DNA from: Fragum whitleyi
Taxonomy: Eukaryota; Mollusca; Bivalvia; Cardiida; Cardiidae
Direction: 5' to 3'
Length of the DNA stretch: 64,000 nucleotides
Assembly (NCBI GenBank): GCA_948146395.1
Contig: OX411556.1
Location: 620,001 to 684,000, forward strand
Shown: positions 49,002 to 63,059 of the stretch, piece after piece
Numbering within the stretch: position 1 is the stretch's first letter
How the letters are laid out: every line of letters starts with the position of its first letter
Notes under the pieces: generated by a model
Databases searched by the model: none
Told to the model about the DNA's origin: nothing
The model's input: only the letters and a program-made list of their open reading frames with translations
Position numbers and translations under genes: made by a program

Positions 49002-52000
49002 TCGACTGATGCGCCCATGCATTCATACCCACATCGCCCCAAACACGCGCGTTCGCTAGCTATGCATGTGCGCTTCAAATTGACACCGGTTTCGATGCCG
49101 TCTGATGCATCCGTCTGTGCGTTTATGCAGCATCCCTGACCTCTTGTTATTCGATTTAATAGTAATTATTTAATCCTGATTTAATGTTAAATATTTTGGG
49201 TACCCATTTTTCGATCGACTGATGCGCCCATGCATTCATACCCACATCGTCCCAAACACTCGCGTTCGCTAGCTATGCATGTGCGCTTCAAATTGACACC
49301 TGTTTCGATGCCGTCTGATGCATCCGTCTGTGCGTTTATGCAGCATCCCTGACCCCTTGTTATTCGATTTAATAGTAATTATTTAATCCTGATTTAATGT
49401 TAAATATTTTGGGTACCCTTTTTTCGATCGACTGATGCGCCCATGCATTCATACCCACATCGCCCCAAACACGCGCGTTCGCTAGCTATGCATGTGCGCT
49501 TCAAATTGACACCGGTTTCGATGCCGTCTGATGCATCCGTCTGTGCGTTTATGCAGCATCCCTGACCCCTTGTTATTCGATTTAATAGTAATTATTTAAT
49601 CCTGATTTAATGTTAAATATTTTGGGTACCCTTTTTTCGATCGACTGATGCGCCCATGCATTCATACCCACATCGTCCCAAACACGCGCGTTCGCTAGCT
49701 ATGCATGTGCGCTTCAAATTGACACCGGTTTCGATGCCGTCTGATGCATCCGTCTGTGCGTTTATGCAGCATCCCTGACCCCTTGTTATTCGATTTAATA
49801 GTAATTATTTGATCCTGATTTAATGTTAAATATTTTGGGTACCCATTTTTCGATCGACTGATGCGCCCATGCATTCATACCCACATCGCCCCAAACACGC
49901 GCGTTCGCTAGCTATGCATGTGCGCTTCAAATTGACACCGGTTTCGGTGCCGTCTGATGCATCCGTCTGTGCGTTTATGCAGCATCCCTGACCCCTTGTT
50001 ATTCGATTTAATAGTAATTATTTAATCCTGATTTAATGTTTAATATTTTGGGTACCCATTTTTCGATCGACTGATGCGCCCATGCGTTCATACCCACATC
50101 GTCCCAAACACTCGCGTTCGCTAGCTATGCATGTGCGCTTCAAATTGACACCGGTTTCGATGCCGTCTGATGCATCCGTCTGTGCGTTTATGCAGCATCC
50201 CTGACCCCTTGTTATTCGATTTAATAGTAATTATTTAATCCTGATTTAATGTTAAATATTTTGGGTACCCATTTTTCGATCGACTGATGCGCCCATGCAT
50301 TCATACCCACATCGCCCCAAACACGCGCGTTCGCTAGCTATGCATGTGCGCTTCAAATTGACACCGGTTTCGATGCCGTCTTATGCATCCGTCTGTGCGT
50401 TTATGCAGCATCCCTGACCCCTTGTTATTCGATTTAATAGTAATTATTTAATCCTGATTTAATGTTAAATATTTTGGGTACCCATTTTTTGATCGACTGA
50501 TGCGCCCATGCATTCATACCCACATCGTCCCGAAAACTCGCGTTCGCTAGCTATGCATGTGCGCTTCAAATTGACACCGGTTTCGATGCCGTCTGATGCA
50601 TCCGTCTGTGCGTTTATGCAGCATCCCTGACCCCTTGTTATTCGATTTAATAGTAATTATTTAATCCTGATTTAATGTTAAATATTTTGGGTACCCATTT
50701 TTCGATCGACTGATGCGCCCATGCATTCATACCCACATCGCCCCAAACACGCGCGTTCGCTAGCTATGCATGTGTGCTTCAAATTGACACCGGTTTCGAT
50801 GCCGTCTGATGCATCCGTCTGTGCGTTTATGCAGCATCCCTGACCCCTTGTTATTCGATTTAATAGTAATTATTTAATCCTGATTTAATGTTAAATATTT
50901 TGGGTACCCATTTTTCGATCGACTGATGCGCCCATGCATTCATATCCACATCACCCCAAACACGCGCGTTCGCTAGCTATGCATGTGCGCTTCAAATTGA
51001 CACCGGTTTCGATGCCGTCTTATGCATCCGTCTGTGCGTTTATGCAGCATCCCTGACCCCTTGTTATTCGATTTAATAGTAATTATTTAATCCTGATTTA
51101 ATGTTAAATATTTTGGGTACCCATTTTTCGATCGACTGATGCGCCCATGCATTCATACCCACATCGTCCCGAACACTCGCGTTCGCTAGCCATGCATGTG
51201 CGCTTCAAATTGACACCGGTTTCGATGCCGTCTGATGCATCCGTCTGTGCGTTTATGCAGCATCCCTGACCCCTTGTTATTCGATTTAATAGTAATTATT
51301 TAATCCTGATTTAATGTTAAATATTTTGGGTACCCATTTTTCGATCGACTGATGCGCCCATGCATTCATACCCACATCGTCCCAAACACGCGCGTTCGCT
51401 AGCTATGCATGTGCGCTTCAAATTGACACCGGTTTCGATGCCGTCTGATGCATCCGTCTGTGCGTTTATGCAGCATCCCTGACCCCTTGTTATTCGATTT
51501 AATAGTAATTATTTAATCCTGATTTAATGTTAAATATTTTGGGTACCCTTTTTTCGATCGACTGATGCGCCCATGCATTCATACCCACATCGCCCCAAAC
51601 ACGCGCGTTCGCTAGCTATGCATGTGCGCTTCAAATTGACACCGGTTTCGATGCCGTCTGATGCATCCGTCTGTGCGTTTATGCAGCATCCCTGACCCCT
51701 TGTTATTCGATTTAATAGTAATTATTTAATCCTGATTTAATGTTAAATATTTTGGGTACCCATTTTTCGATCGACTGATGCGCCCATGCATTCATACCCA
51801 CATCGTCCCAAACACTCGCGTTCGCTAGCTATGCATGTGCGCTTCAAATTGACACCGGTTTCGATGCCGTCTGATGCATCCGTCTGTGCGTTTATGCAGC
51901 ATCCCTGACCCATTGTTATTCGATTTTATAGTAATTATTTAATCCTGATTTAATGTTAAATATTTTGGGTACCCATTTTTCGATCGACTGATGCGCCCAT

Positions 52001-55000
52001 GCATTCATACCCGCATCGTCCCAAACACGCGCGTTCACTAGCTATGCATGTGCGCTTCAAATTGACACCGGTTTCGATGCCGTCTGATGCATCCGTCTGT
52101 GCGTTTATGCAGCATCCCTGACCCCTTGTTATTCGATTTAATAGTAATTATTTAATCCTGATTTAATGTTAAATATTTTAGGTACCCATTTTTCGATCGA
52201 CTGATACGCCCATGCATTCATACCCACATCGCCCCAAACACGCGCGTTCGCTAGCTATGCATGTGCGCTTCAAATTGACACCGGTTTCGATGCCGTCTGA
52301 TGCATCCGTCTGTGCGTTTATGCAGCATCCCTGACCCCTTGTTATTCGATTTAATAGTAATTATTTAATCCTGATTTAATGTTAAATATTTTGGGTACCC
52401 ATTTTTCGATCGACTGATGCGCCCATGCATTCATACCCACATCGTCCCAGACACTCGCGTTCGCTAGCTATGCATGTGCGCTTCAAATTGACACCGGTTT
52501 CGATGCCGTCTGATGCATCCGTCTGTGCGTTTATGCAGCATCCCTGACCCCTTGTTATTCGATTTAATAGTAATTATTTAATCCTGATTTAATGTTAAAT
52601 ATTTTGGGTACCCTTTTTTCGATCGACTGATGCGCCCATGCATTCATACCAACATCGTCCCAAACACTCGCGTTCGCTAGCTATGCATGTGCGCTTTAAA
52701 TTGACACCGGTTTCGATGCCGTCTGATGCATCCGTCTGTGCGTTTATGCAGCATCCCTGACCCCTTGTTATTCGATTTAATAGTAATTATTTAATCCTGA
52801 TTTAATGTTAAATATTTTGGGTACCCATTTTTCGATCGACTGATGCGCCCATGCATTCATACCCACATCGTCCCAAACACTCGCGTTCGCTAGCTATGCA
52901 TGTGCGCTTCAAATTGACACCGGTTTCGATGCCGTCTGATGCATCCGTCTGTGCGTTTATGCAGCATCCCTGACCCCTTGTTATTCGATTTAATAGTAAT
53001 TATTTAATCCTGATTTAATGTTAAATATTTTGGGTACCCATTTTTCGATCGACTGATGCGCCCATGCATTCATACCCACATCGTCCCAAACACGCGCGTT
53101 CACTAGCTATGCATGTGCGCTTCAAATTGACACCGGTTTCGATGCCGTCTGATGCATCCGTCTGTGCGTTTATTCAGCATCCCTGACCCCTTGTTATTCG
53201 ATTTAATAGTAATTATTTAATCCTGATTTAATGTTAAATATTTTGGGTACCCATTTTTCGATCGACTGATGCGCCCATGCATTCATACCCACATCGCCCC
53301 AAACACGCGCGTTCACTAGCTATGCATGTGCGCTTCAAATTGACACCGGTTTCGATGCCGTCTGATGCATCCGTCTGTGCGTTTATACAGCATCTCTGAT
53401 TCCTTGTTATTCGATTTAATAGTAATTATTTAATCCTGATTTAATGTTAAATATTTTGGGTACCCATTTTTCGATCGACTGATGCGCCCATGCATTCATA
53501 CCCACATCGCCCCAAACACGCGCGTTCACTAGCTATGTATGTGCGCTTCAAATTGACACCGGTTTCGAAGCCGTCTGATGCATCCGTCTGTGCGTTTATG
53601 CAGCATCCCTGACCCCTTGTTATTCGATTTAATAGTAATTATTTAATCCTGATTTAATGTTAAATATTTTGGGTACCCATTTTTCGATCGACTGATGCGC
53701 CCATGCATTCATACCCACATCGCCCCAAACACGCGAGTTCGCTAGCTATGCATGTGCGCTTCAAATTGACACCGGTTTCGATGCCGTCTGATGCATCCGT
53801 CTGTGCGTTTATGCAGCATCTCTGACCCCTTGTTATTCGATTTAATAGTAATTATTTAATCCTGATTTAATGTTAAATATTTTGGGTACCCATTTTTCGA
53901 TCGACTGATGCGCCCATGCATTCATACCCACATCGCCCCAAACACGCGCGTTCGCTAGCTATGCATGTGCGCTTCAAATTGACACCGGTTTCGATGCCGT
54001 CTGATGCATCCGTCTGTGCGTTTATGCAGCATCCCTGACCCCTTGTTATTCGATTTTATAGTAATTATTTAATCCTGATTTAATGTTAAATATTTTGGGT
54101 ACCCATTTTTCGATCGACTGGTGCGCCCATGCATTCATACCCACATCGTCACAAACACTCGCGTTCGCTAGCTATGCATGTGCGCTTCAAATTGACACCG
54201 GTTTCGATGCCGTCTGATGCATCCGTCTGTGCGTTTATGCAGCATGCCTGACCCCTTGTTATTCGATTTAATAGTAATCATTTAATCCTGATTTAATGTT
54301 AAATATTTTGGGTACCCATTTTTCGATCGACTGATGCGCCCATGCATTCATACCCACATCGTCCCAAACACGCGCGTTCGCTAGCTATGCATGTGCGCTT
54401 CAAATTGACACCGGTTTCGATGCCGTCTGATGCATCCGTCTGTGCGTTTATGCAGCATCCCTGACCCCTTGTTATTCGATTTAATAGTAATTATTTAATC
54501 CTGATTTAATGTTAAATATTTTGGGTACCCATTTTTCGATCGACTGATGCGCCCATGCATTCATACCCGCATCGCCTCAAACACGCGCGTTCGCTAGCTA
54601 TGCATGTGCGCTTCAAATTGACACCGGTTTCGATGCCGTCTGATGCATCCGTCTGTGCGTTTATGCAGCATCCCTGACCCCTTGTTATTCGATTTGATAG
54701 TAATTATTTAATCCTGATTTAATGTTAAATATTTTGGGTACCCATTTTTCGATCGACTGATCCGCCCATGCATTCATACCCACATCGTCCCAAACACTCG
54801 CGTTCACTAGCTATGCATGTGCGCTTCAAATTGACACCGGTTTCGATGCCGTCTGATGCATCCGTCTGTGCGTTTATGCAGCATCCCTGACCCCTTGTTA
54901 TTCGATTTAATAGTAATTATTTAATCCTGATTTAATGTTAAATATTTTGGGTACCCATTTTTCGATCGACTGATGCGCCCATGCATTCATACCCACATCG

Positions 55001-56669
55001 CCCCAAACACGCGCGTTCGCTAGCTATGCATGTGCGCTTCAAATTGACACCGGTTTCGATGCCGTCTGATGCATCCGTCTGTGCGTTTATGCAGCATGCC
55101 TGACCCCTTGTTATTCGATTTAATAGTAATTATTTAATCCTGATTTAATGTTAAATATTTTGGGTACCCATTTTTCGATCGACTGATGCGCCCATGCATT
55201 CATACCCACATCGTCCCAAACACTCGCGTTCGCTAGCTATGCATGTGCGCTTCAAATTGACACCGGTTTCGATGCCGTCTGATGCATCCGTCTGTGCGTT
55301 TATGCAGCATCCCTGACCCCTTGCTATTCGATTTAATAGTAATTATTTAATCCTGATTTAATGTTAAATATTTTGGGTACCCTTTTTTCGATCGACTGAT
55401 GCGCCCATGCATTCATACCCACATCGTCCCAAACACGCGCGTTCGCTAGCTATGCATGTGCGCTTCAAATTGACACCGGTTTCGATGCCGTCTGATGCAT
55501 CCGTCTGTGCGTTTATGCAGCATCCCTGACCCCTTGTTATTCGATTTAATAGTAATTATTTGATCCTGATTTAATGTTAAATATTTTGGGTACCCATTTT
55601 TCGATCGACTGATGCGCCCATGTATTCATACCCACATCGCCCCAAACACTCGCGTTCGCTAGCTATGCATGTGCGCTTCAAATTGACACCGGTTTCGATG
55701 CCGTCTGATGCATCCGTCTGTGCGTTTATACAGCATCTCTGATTCCTTGTTATTCGATTTAATAGTAATTATTTAATCCTGATTTAATGTTAAATATTTT
55801 GGGTACCCATTTTTCGATCGACTGATGCGCCCATGCATTCATACCCACATCGCCCCAAACACGCGCGTTCACTAGCTATGTATGTGCGCTTCAAATTGAC
55901 ACCGGTTTCGATGCCGTCTGATGCATCCGTCTGTGCGTTTATGCAGCATCCCTGACCCCTTGTTATTCGATTTAATAGTAATTATTTAATCCTGATTTAA
56001 TGTTAAATATTTTGGGTACCCATTTTTCGATCGACTGATGCGCCCATGCATTCATACCCACATCGCCCCAAACACGCGAGTTCGCTAGCTATGCATGTGC
56101 GCTTCAAATTGACACCGGTTTCGATGCCGTCTGATGCATCCGTCTGTGCGTTTATGCAGCATCTCTGACCCCTTGTTATTCGATTTAATAGTAATTATTT
56201 AATCCTGATTTAATGTTAAATATTTTGGGTACCCATTTTTCGATCGACTGATGCGCCCATGCATTCATACCCACATCGCCCCAAACACGCGCGTTCACTA
56301 GCTATGCATGTGCGCTTCAAATTGACACCGGTTTCGATGCCGTCTGATGCATCCGTCTGTGCGTTTATGCAGCATCCCTGACCCCTTGTTATTCGATTTT
56401 ATAGTAATTATTTAATCCTGATTTAATGTTAAATATTTTGGGTACCCATTTTTCGATCGACTGGTGCGCCCATGCATTCATACCCACATCGTCACAAACA
56501 CTCGCGTTCGCTAGCTATGCATGTGCGCTTCAAATTGACACCGGTTTCGATGCCGTCTGATGCATCCGTCTGTGCGTTTATGCAGCATGCCTGACCCCTT
56601 GTTATTCGATTTAATAGTAATTATTTAATCCTGATTTAATGTTAAATATTTTGGGTACCCATTTTTCGA
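49002..56669 (+). repeat. Large segmental duplication, copy 2 (36 monomers)
   Basis: This copy is the partner of 41334..48788. It contains an extra monomer at 53688..53900 (CGCGAGTTCG with CATCTCTGACC), which also occurs in the 11-monomer units at about 48150 and 56030. Differences from copy 1 that I noticed are CCCGCATCG near 52010, TTTTAGGTACC near 52180 and GTAATCATTT near 54276. The first monomer boundary at 49002 is abrupt: upstream monomers do not match those upstream of copy 1. Confidence 0.92.
54114..56456 (+). repeat. 11-monomer HOR unit, second copy
   Basis: This unit repeats all eleven signatures of 46233..48575 in order at an offset of 7881 bp. A small difference is CCCGCATCGCC here against CCCGCAACGCC there. 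It is followed directly by a third, shortened unit. Confidence 0.9.
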
Positions 56670-58586
56670 TCGACTGATGCGCCCATGCATTCATACCCAC
56701 ATCGTCCCAAACACGCGCGTTCGCTAGCTATGCATGTGCGCTTCAAATTGACACCGGTTTCGATGCCGTCTGATGCATCCGTCTGTGCGTTTATGCAGCA
56801 TCCCTGACCCCTTGTTATTCGATTTAATAGTAATTATTTAATCCTGATTTAATGTTAAATATTTTGGGTACCCATTTTTCGATCGACTGATGCGCCCATG
56901 CATTCATACCCGCATCGCCTCAAACACGCGCGTTCGCTAGCTATGCATGTGCGCTTCAAATTGACACCGGTTTCGATGCCGTCTGATGCATCCGTCTGTG
57001 CGTTTATGCAGCATCCCTGACCCCTTGTTATTCGATTTGATAGTAATTATTTAATCCTGATTTAATGTTAAATATTTTGGGTACCCATTTTTCGATCGAC
57101 TGATCCGCCCATGCATTCATACCCACATCGTCCCAAACACTCGCGTTCACTAGCTATGCATGTGCGCTTCAAATTGACACCGGTTTCGATGCCGTCTGAT
57201 GCATCCGTCTGTGCGTTTATGCAGCATCCCTGACCCCTTGTTATTCGATTTAATAGTAATTATTTAATCCTGATTTAATGTTAAATATTTTGGGTACCCA
57301 TTTTTCGATCGACTGATGCGCCCATGCATTCATACCCACATCGCCCCAAACACGCGCGTTCGCTAGCTATGCATGTGCGCTTCAAATTGACACCGGTTTC
57401 GATGCCGTCTGATGCATCCGTCTGTGCGTTTATGCAGCATGCCTGACCCCTTGTTATTCGATTTAATAGTAATTATTTAATCCTGATTTAATGTTAAATA
57501 TTTTGGGTACCCATTTTTCGATCGACTGATGCGCCCATGCATTCATACCCACATCGTCCCAAACACTCGCGTTCGCTAGCTATGCATGTGCGCTTCAAAT
57601 TGACACCGGTTTCGATGCCGTCTGATGCATCCGTCGGTGCGTTTATGCAGCATCCCTGACCCCTTGCTATTCGATTTAATAGTAATTATTTAATCCTGAT
57701 TTAATGTTAAATATTTTGGGTACCCTTTTTTCGATCGACTGATGCGCCCATGCATTCATACCCACATCGTCCCAAACACGCGCGTTCGCTAGCTATGCAT
57801 GTGCGCTTCAAATTGACACCGGTTTCGATGCCGTCTGATGCATCCGTCTGTGCGTTTATGCAGCATCCCTGACCCCTTGTTATTCGATTTAATAGTAATT
57901 ATTTGATCCTGATTTAATGTTAAATATTTTGGGTACCCATTTTTCGATCGACTGCTGCGCCCATGTATTCATACCCACATCGCCCCAAACACTCGCGTTC
58001 GCTAGCTATGCATGTGCGCTTCAAATTGACACCGGTTTCGATGCCGTCTGATACATCCGTCTGTGCGTTTATGCAGCATCCCTGACCCCTTGTTATTCGA
58101 TTTAATAGTAATTATTTAATCCTGATTTAATGTTAAATATTTTGGGTACCCATTTTTCGATCGACTGATGCGCCCATGCATTCATACCCACATCGCCCAA
58201 AACACGCGCGTTCGCTAGCTATGCATGTGCGCTTCAAATTGACACCGGTTTCGATGCCGTCTGATGCATCCGTCTGTGCGTTTACGCAGCATCTCTGACC
58301 CCTTGTTATTCGATTTAATAGTAATTATTTAATCCTGATTTAATGTTAAATATTTTGGGTACCCATTTTTCGATCGACTGATGCGCCCATGCATTCATAC
58401 CCACATCGCCCCAAACACGCGCGTTCACTAGCTATGCATGTGCGCTTCAAATTGACACCGGTTTCGATGCCGTCTGATGCATCTTTCTGTGCGTTTATGC
58501 AGCATCCCTGACCCCTTGTTATTCGATTTAATAGTAATTATTTAATCCTGATTTAATGTTAAATATTTTGGGTACCCATTTTTCGA
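56457..58586 (+). repeat. HOR unit, third copy, shortened to 10 monomers
   Basis: The first eight monomers follow the 11-monomer order. The TATGTATG monomer is missing, and the last three are degenerate. They show GACTGCTGCG, GATACATCC and a normal CATCCCTGACC in the GTATTCATAC monomer, then TTTACGCAGC with CATCTCTG, then CATCTTTCTG. The spacing to the next ACTGGTGCG is 2130 bp. Both the loss and the extra substitutions suggest it is at the edge of the homogenised zone. Confidence 0.85.
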
Positions 58587-60503
58587 TCGACTGGTGCGCC
58601 CATGCATTCATACCCACATCGTCACAAACACTCGCGTTCGCTAGCTATGCATGTGCGCTTCAAATTGACACCGGTTTCGATGCCGTCTGATGCATCCGTC
58701 TGTGCGTTTATGCAGCATCCCTAACCCCTTGTTATTCGATTTAATAGTAATTATTTAATCCTGATTTAATGTTAAATATTTTGGGTACCCATTTTTCGAT
58801 CGACTGATCCGCCCATGCATTCATACCCACATCGTCCCAAACACGCGCGTTCGCTAGCTATGCATGTGCGCTTCAAATTGACACCGGTTTCGATGCCGTC
58901 TGATGCATCCGTCTGTGCGTTTATGCAGCATCCCTGACCCCTTGTTATTCGATTTAATAGTAATTATTTAATCCTGATTTAATGTTAAATATTTTGGGTA
59001 CCCATTTTTCGATCGACTGATGCGCCCATGCATTCATACCCGCATCGCCTCAAACACGCGCGTTCGCTAGCTATGCATGTGCGCTTCAAATTGACACCGG
59101 TTTCGATGCCGTCTGATGCATCCGTCTGTGCGTTTATGCAGCATCCCTGACCCCTTGTTATTCGATTTAATAGTAATTATTTAATCCTGATTTAATGTTA
59201 AATATTTTGGGTACCCATTTTTCGATCGACTGATGCGCCCATGCATTCATACCCACATCGTCCCAAACACTCGCGTTCACTAGCTATGCATGTGCGCTTC
59301 AAATTGACACCTGTTTCGATGCCGTCTGATGCATCCGTCTGTGCGTTTATGCAGCATCCCTGACCCATTGTTATTCGATTTAATAGTAATTATTTAATCC
59401 TGATTTAATGTTAAATATTTTGGGTACCCATTTTTCGATCGACTGATGCGCCCATGCATTCATACCCACATCGCCCCAAACACGCGCGTTCGCTAGCTAT
59501 GCATGTGCGCTTCAAATTGACACCGGTTTCGATGCCGTCTGATGCATCCGTCTGTGCGTTTATGCAGCATCCCTGACCCCTTGTTATTCGATTTAATAGT
59601 AATTATTTAATCCTGATTTAATGTTAAATATTTTGGGTACCCATTTTTCGATCGACTGATGCGCCCATGCATTCATACCCACATCGTCCCAAACACTCGC
59701 GTTCGCTAGCTATGCATGTGCGCTTCAAATTGACACCTGTTTCGATGCCGTCTGATGCATCCGTCTGTGCGTTTATGCAGCATCCCTGACCCCTTGTTAT
59801 TCGATTTAATAGTAATTATTTAATCCTGATTTAATGTTAAATATTTTGGGTACCCTTTTTTCGATCGACTGATGCGCCCATGCATTCATACCCACATCGC
59901 CCCAAACACGCGCGTTCGCTAGCTATGCATGTGCGCTTCAAATTGACACCGGTTTCGATGCCGTCTGATGCATCCGTCTGTGCGTTTATGCAGCATCCCT
60001 GACCCCTTGTTATTCGATTTAATAGTAATTATTTAATCCTGATTTAATGTTAAATATTTTGGGTACCCATTTTTCGATCGACTGATGCGCCCATGCATTC
60101 ATACCTACATCGTCCCAAACACTCGCGTTCGCTAGCTATGCATGTGCGCTTCAAATTGACACCGGTTTCGATGCCGTCTGATGCATCCGTCTGTGCGTTT
60201 ATGCAGCATCCCTGACCCCTTGTTATTCGATTTAATAGTAATTATTTAATCCTGATTTAATGTTAAATATTTTGGGTACCCATTTTTCGATCGACTGATG
60301 CGCCCATGCATTCATACCCACATCGTCCCAAACACTCGCGTTCGCTAGCTATGCATGTGCGCTTCAAATTGACACCGGTTTCGATGCCGTCTGATGCATC
60401 CGTCTGTGCGTTTATGCAGCATCCCTGACCCCTTGTTATTCGATTTAATAGTAATTATTTAATCCTGATTTAATGTTAAATATTTTGGGTACCCATTTTT
60501 CGA
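58587..60503 (+). repeat. Rearranged fragments of the HOR domain
   Basis: These monomers carry markers known from the 11-monomer unit or the 49-kb block in a new order: ACTGGTGCG (58587), GATCCGCCC (58800), CCTCAAACACG (59013), ACCTGTTTCG twice (59226 and 59652) and CCCTTTTTTCG. The reshuffled order, with the ACTGGTGCG monomer now carrying CATCCCTAACC rather than CATGCCTG, indicates further exchange after the units formed. Confidence 0.7.
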
Positions 60504-61568
60504 TCGACTGATACGCCCATGCATTCATACCCACATCGCCCCAAACACGCGCGTTCGCTAGCTATGCATGTGCGCTTCAAATTGACACCGGTTTCGATGC
60601 CGTCTGATGCATCCGTCTGTGCGTTTATGCAGCATCCCTGACCCCTTGTTATTCGATTTAATAGTAATTATTTAATCCTGATTTAATGTTAAATATTTTG
60701 GGTACCCATTTTTCGATCGACTGATGCGCCCATGCATTCATACCCACATCGTCCCAGACACTCGCGTTCGCTAGCTATGCATGTGCGCTTCAAATTGACA
60801 CCGGTTTCGATGCCGTCTGATGCATCCGTCTGTGCGTTTATGCAGCATCCCTGACCCCTTGTTATTCGATTTAATAGTAATTATTTAATCCTGATTTAAT
60901 GTTAAATATTTTGGGTACCCTTTTTTCGATCGACTGATGCGCCCATGCATTCATACCCACATCGTCCCAAACACTCGCGTTCGCTAGCTATGCATGTGCG
61001 CTTCAAATTGACACCGGTTTCGATGCCGTCTGATGCATCCGTCTGTGCGTTTATGCAGCATCCCTGACCCCTTGTTATTCGATTTAATAGTAATTATTTA
61101 ATCCTGATTTAATGTTAAATATTTTGGGTACCCATTTTTCGATCGACTGATGCGCCCATGCATTCATACCCACATCGTCCCAAACACTCGCGTTCGCTAG
61201 CTATGCATGTGCGCTTCAAATTGACACCGGTTTCGATGCCGTCTGATGCATCCGTCTGTGCGTTTATGCAGCATCCCTGACCCCTTGTTATTCGATTTAA
61301 TAGTAATTATTTAATCCTGATTTAATGTTAAATATTTTGGGTACCCATTTTTCGATCGACTGATGCGCCCATGCATTCATACCCACATCGTCCCAAACAC
61401 GCGCGTTCACTAGCTATGCATGTGCGCTTCAAATTGACACCGGTTTCGATGCCGTCTGATGCATCCGTCTGTGCGTTTATGCAGCATCCCTGACCCCTTG
61501 TTATTCGATTTAATAGTAATTATTTAATCCTGATTTAATGTTAAATATTTTGGGTACCCATTTTTCGA
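60504..61568 (+). repeat. Five-monomer segment, third copy of 44529..45593 and 52197..53261
   Basis: GATACGCCC, CCCAGACACTCG, a CCCTTTTTTCG boundary, a type A monomer and a type C monomer follow in the same order as in the two large duplication copies. The offset from copy 2 is 8307 bp (39 monomers). The third monomer lacks the CATACCAACATC and GCTTTAAATT changes of the other two, so this copy was separated before those arose or was converted. Confidence 0.75.
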
Positions 61569-61994
61569 TCGACTGATGCGCCCATGCATTCATACCCACA
61601 TCGCCCCAAACACGCGCGTTCGCTAGCTATGCATGTGCGCTTCAAATTGACACCAGTTTCGATGCCGTCTGATGCATCCGTCTGTGCGTTTATGCAGCAT
61701 CCCTGACCCCTTGTTATTCGATTTAATAGTAATTATTTAATCCTGATTTAATGTTAAATATTTTGGGTACCCATTTTTCGATCGACTGATGCGCCCATGC
61801 ATTCATACCCACATCGTCCCAAACACGCACGTTCACTAGCTATGCATGTGCGCTTCAAATTGACACCGGTTTCGATGCCGTCTGATGCATCCGTCTGTGC
61901 GTTTATGCAGCATCCCTGACCCCTTGTTATTCGATTTAATAGTAATTATTTAATCCTGATTTAATGTTAAATATTTTGGGTACCCATTTTTCGA

Positions 61995-62420
61995 TCGACT
62001 GATGCGCCCATGCATTCATACCCACATCGCCCCAAACACGCGTGTTCGCTAGCTTTGCATGTGCGCTTCAAATTGACACCGGTTTCGATGCCGTCTGATG
62101 CATCCGTCTGTGCGTTTATACAGCATCTTTGATTCCTTGTTATTCGATTTAATAGTAATTATTTAATCCTGATTTAATGTTAAATATTTTGGGTACCCAT
62201 TTTTCGATCGACTGATGCGCCCATGCATTCATACCCACATCGCCCCAAACACGCGCGTTCACTAGCTATGCATGTGCGCTTCAAATTGACACCGGTTTCG
62301 ATGCCGTCTGATGCATCCGTCTGTGCGTTTATGCAGCATCCCTGACCCCTTGTTATTCGATTTAATAGTAATTATTTAATCCTGATTTAATGTTAAATAT
62401 TTTGGGTACCCATTTTTCGA
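61995..62420 (+). repeat. Two-monomer fragment resembling the tail of the 11-monomer unit
   Basis: The first monomer has TTTATACAGC and a GATTCC variant (CATCTTTGATTCC), as in the GTATTCATAC monomer of the 11-monomer unit. The second is a TTCACTAGC monomer. An ACTGGTGCG monomer follows immediately, as it does after the complete units, so the junction order is retained while intermediate monomers are missing. Confidence 0.65.
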
Positions 62421-63059
62421 TCGACTGGTGCGCCCATGCATTCATACCCACATCGTCACAAACACTCGCGTTCGCTAGCTATGCATGTGCGCTTCAAATT
62501 GACACCGGTTTCGATGCCGTCTGATGCATCCGTCTGTGCGTTTATGCAGCATGCCTGACCCCTTGTTATTCGATTTAATAGTAATTATTTAATCCTGATT
62601 TAATGTTAAATATTTTGGGTACCCATTTTTCGATCGAATGATGCGCCCATGCATTCATACCCACATCGTCCCAAACACGCGCGTTCACTAGCTATGCATG
62701 TGCGCTTCAAATTGACAGCGGTTTCGATGCCGTCTGATGCATCCGTCTGTGCGTTTATGCAGCATCCCTGACCCCTTGTTATTCGATTTAATAGTAATTA
62801 TTTAATCCTGATTTAATGTTAAATATTTTGGGTACCCATTTTTCGATCGACTGATGCGCCCATGCATTCATACCCGCATCGCCTCAAACACGCGCGTTCG
62901 CTAGCTATGCATGTGCGCTTCAAATTGACACCGGTTTCGATGCCGTCTGATGCATCCGTCTGTGCGTTTATGCAGCATCCCTGACCCCTTGTTATTCGAT
63001 TTAATAGTAATTATTTAATCCTGATTTAATGTTAAATATTTTGGGTACCCATTTTTCGA
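62421..63059 (+). repeat. Three-monomer unit, first copy of a tandem duplication
   Basis: The trio is ACTGGTGCG/GTCACAAAC/CATGCCTG, then TCGAATGATG with TTCACT and GACAGCGGTTTCG, then CCCGCATCGCCTC. It is followed immediately by the same trio at 63060..63698. The offset is 639 bp (62426 to 63065). Confidence 0.9.
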
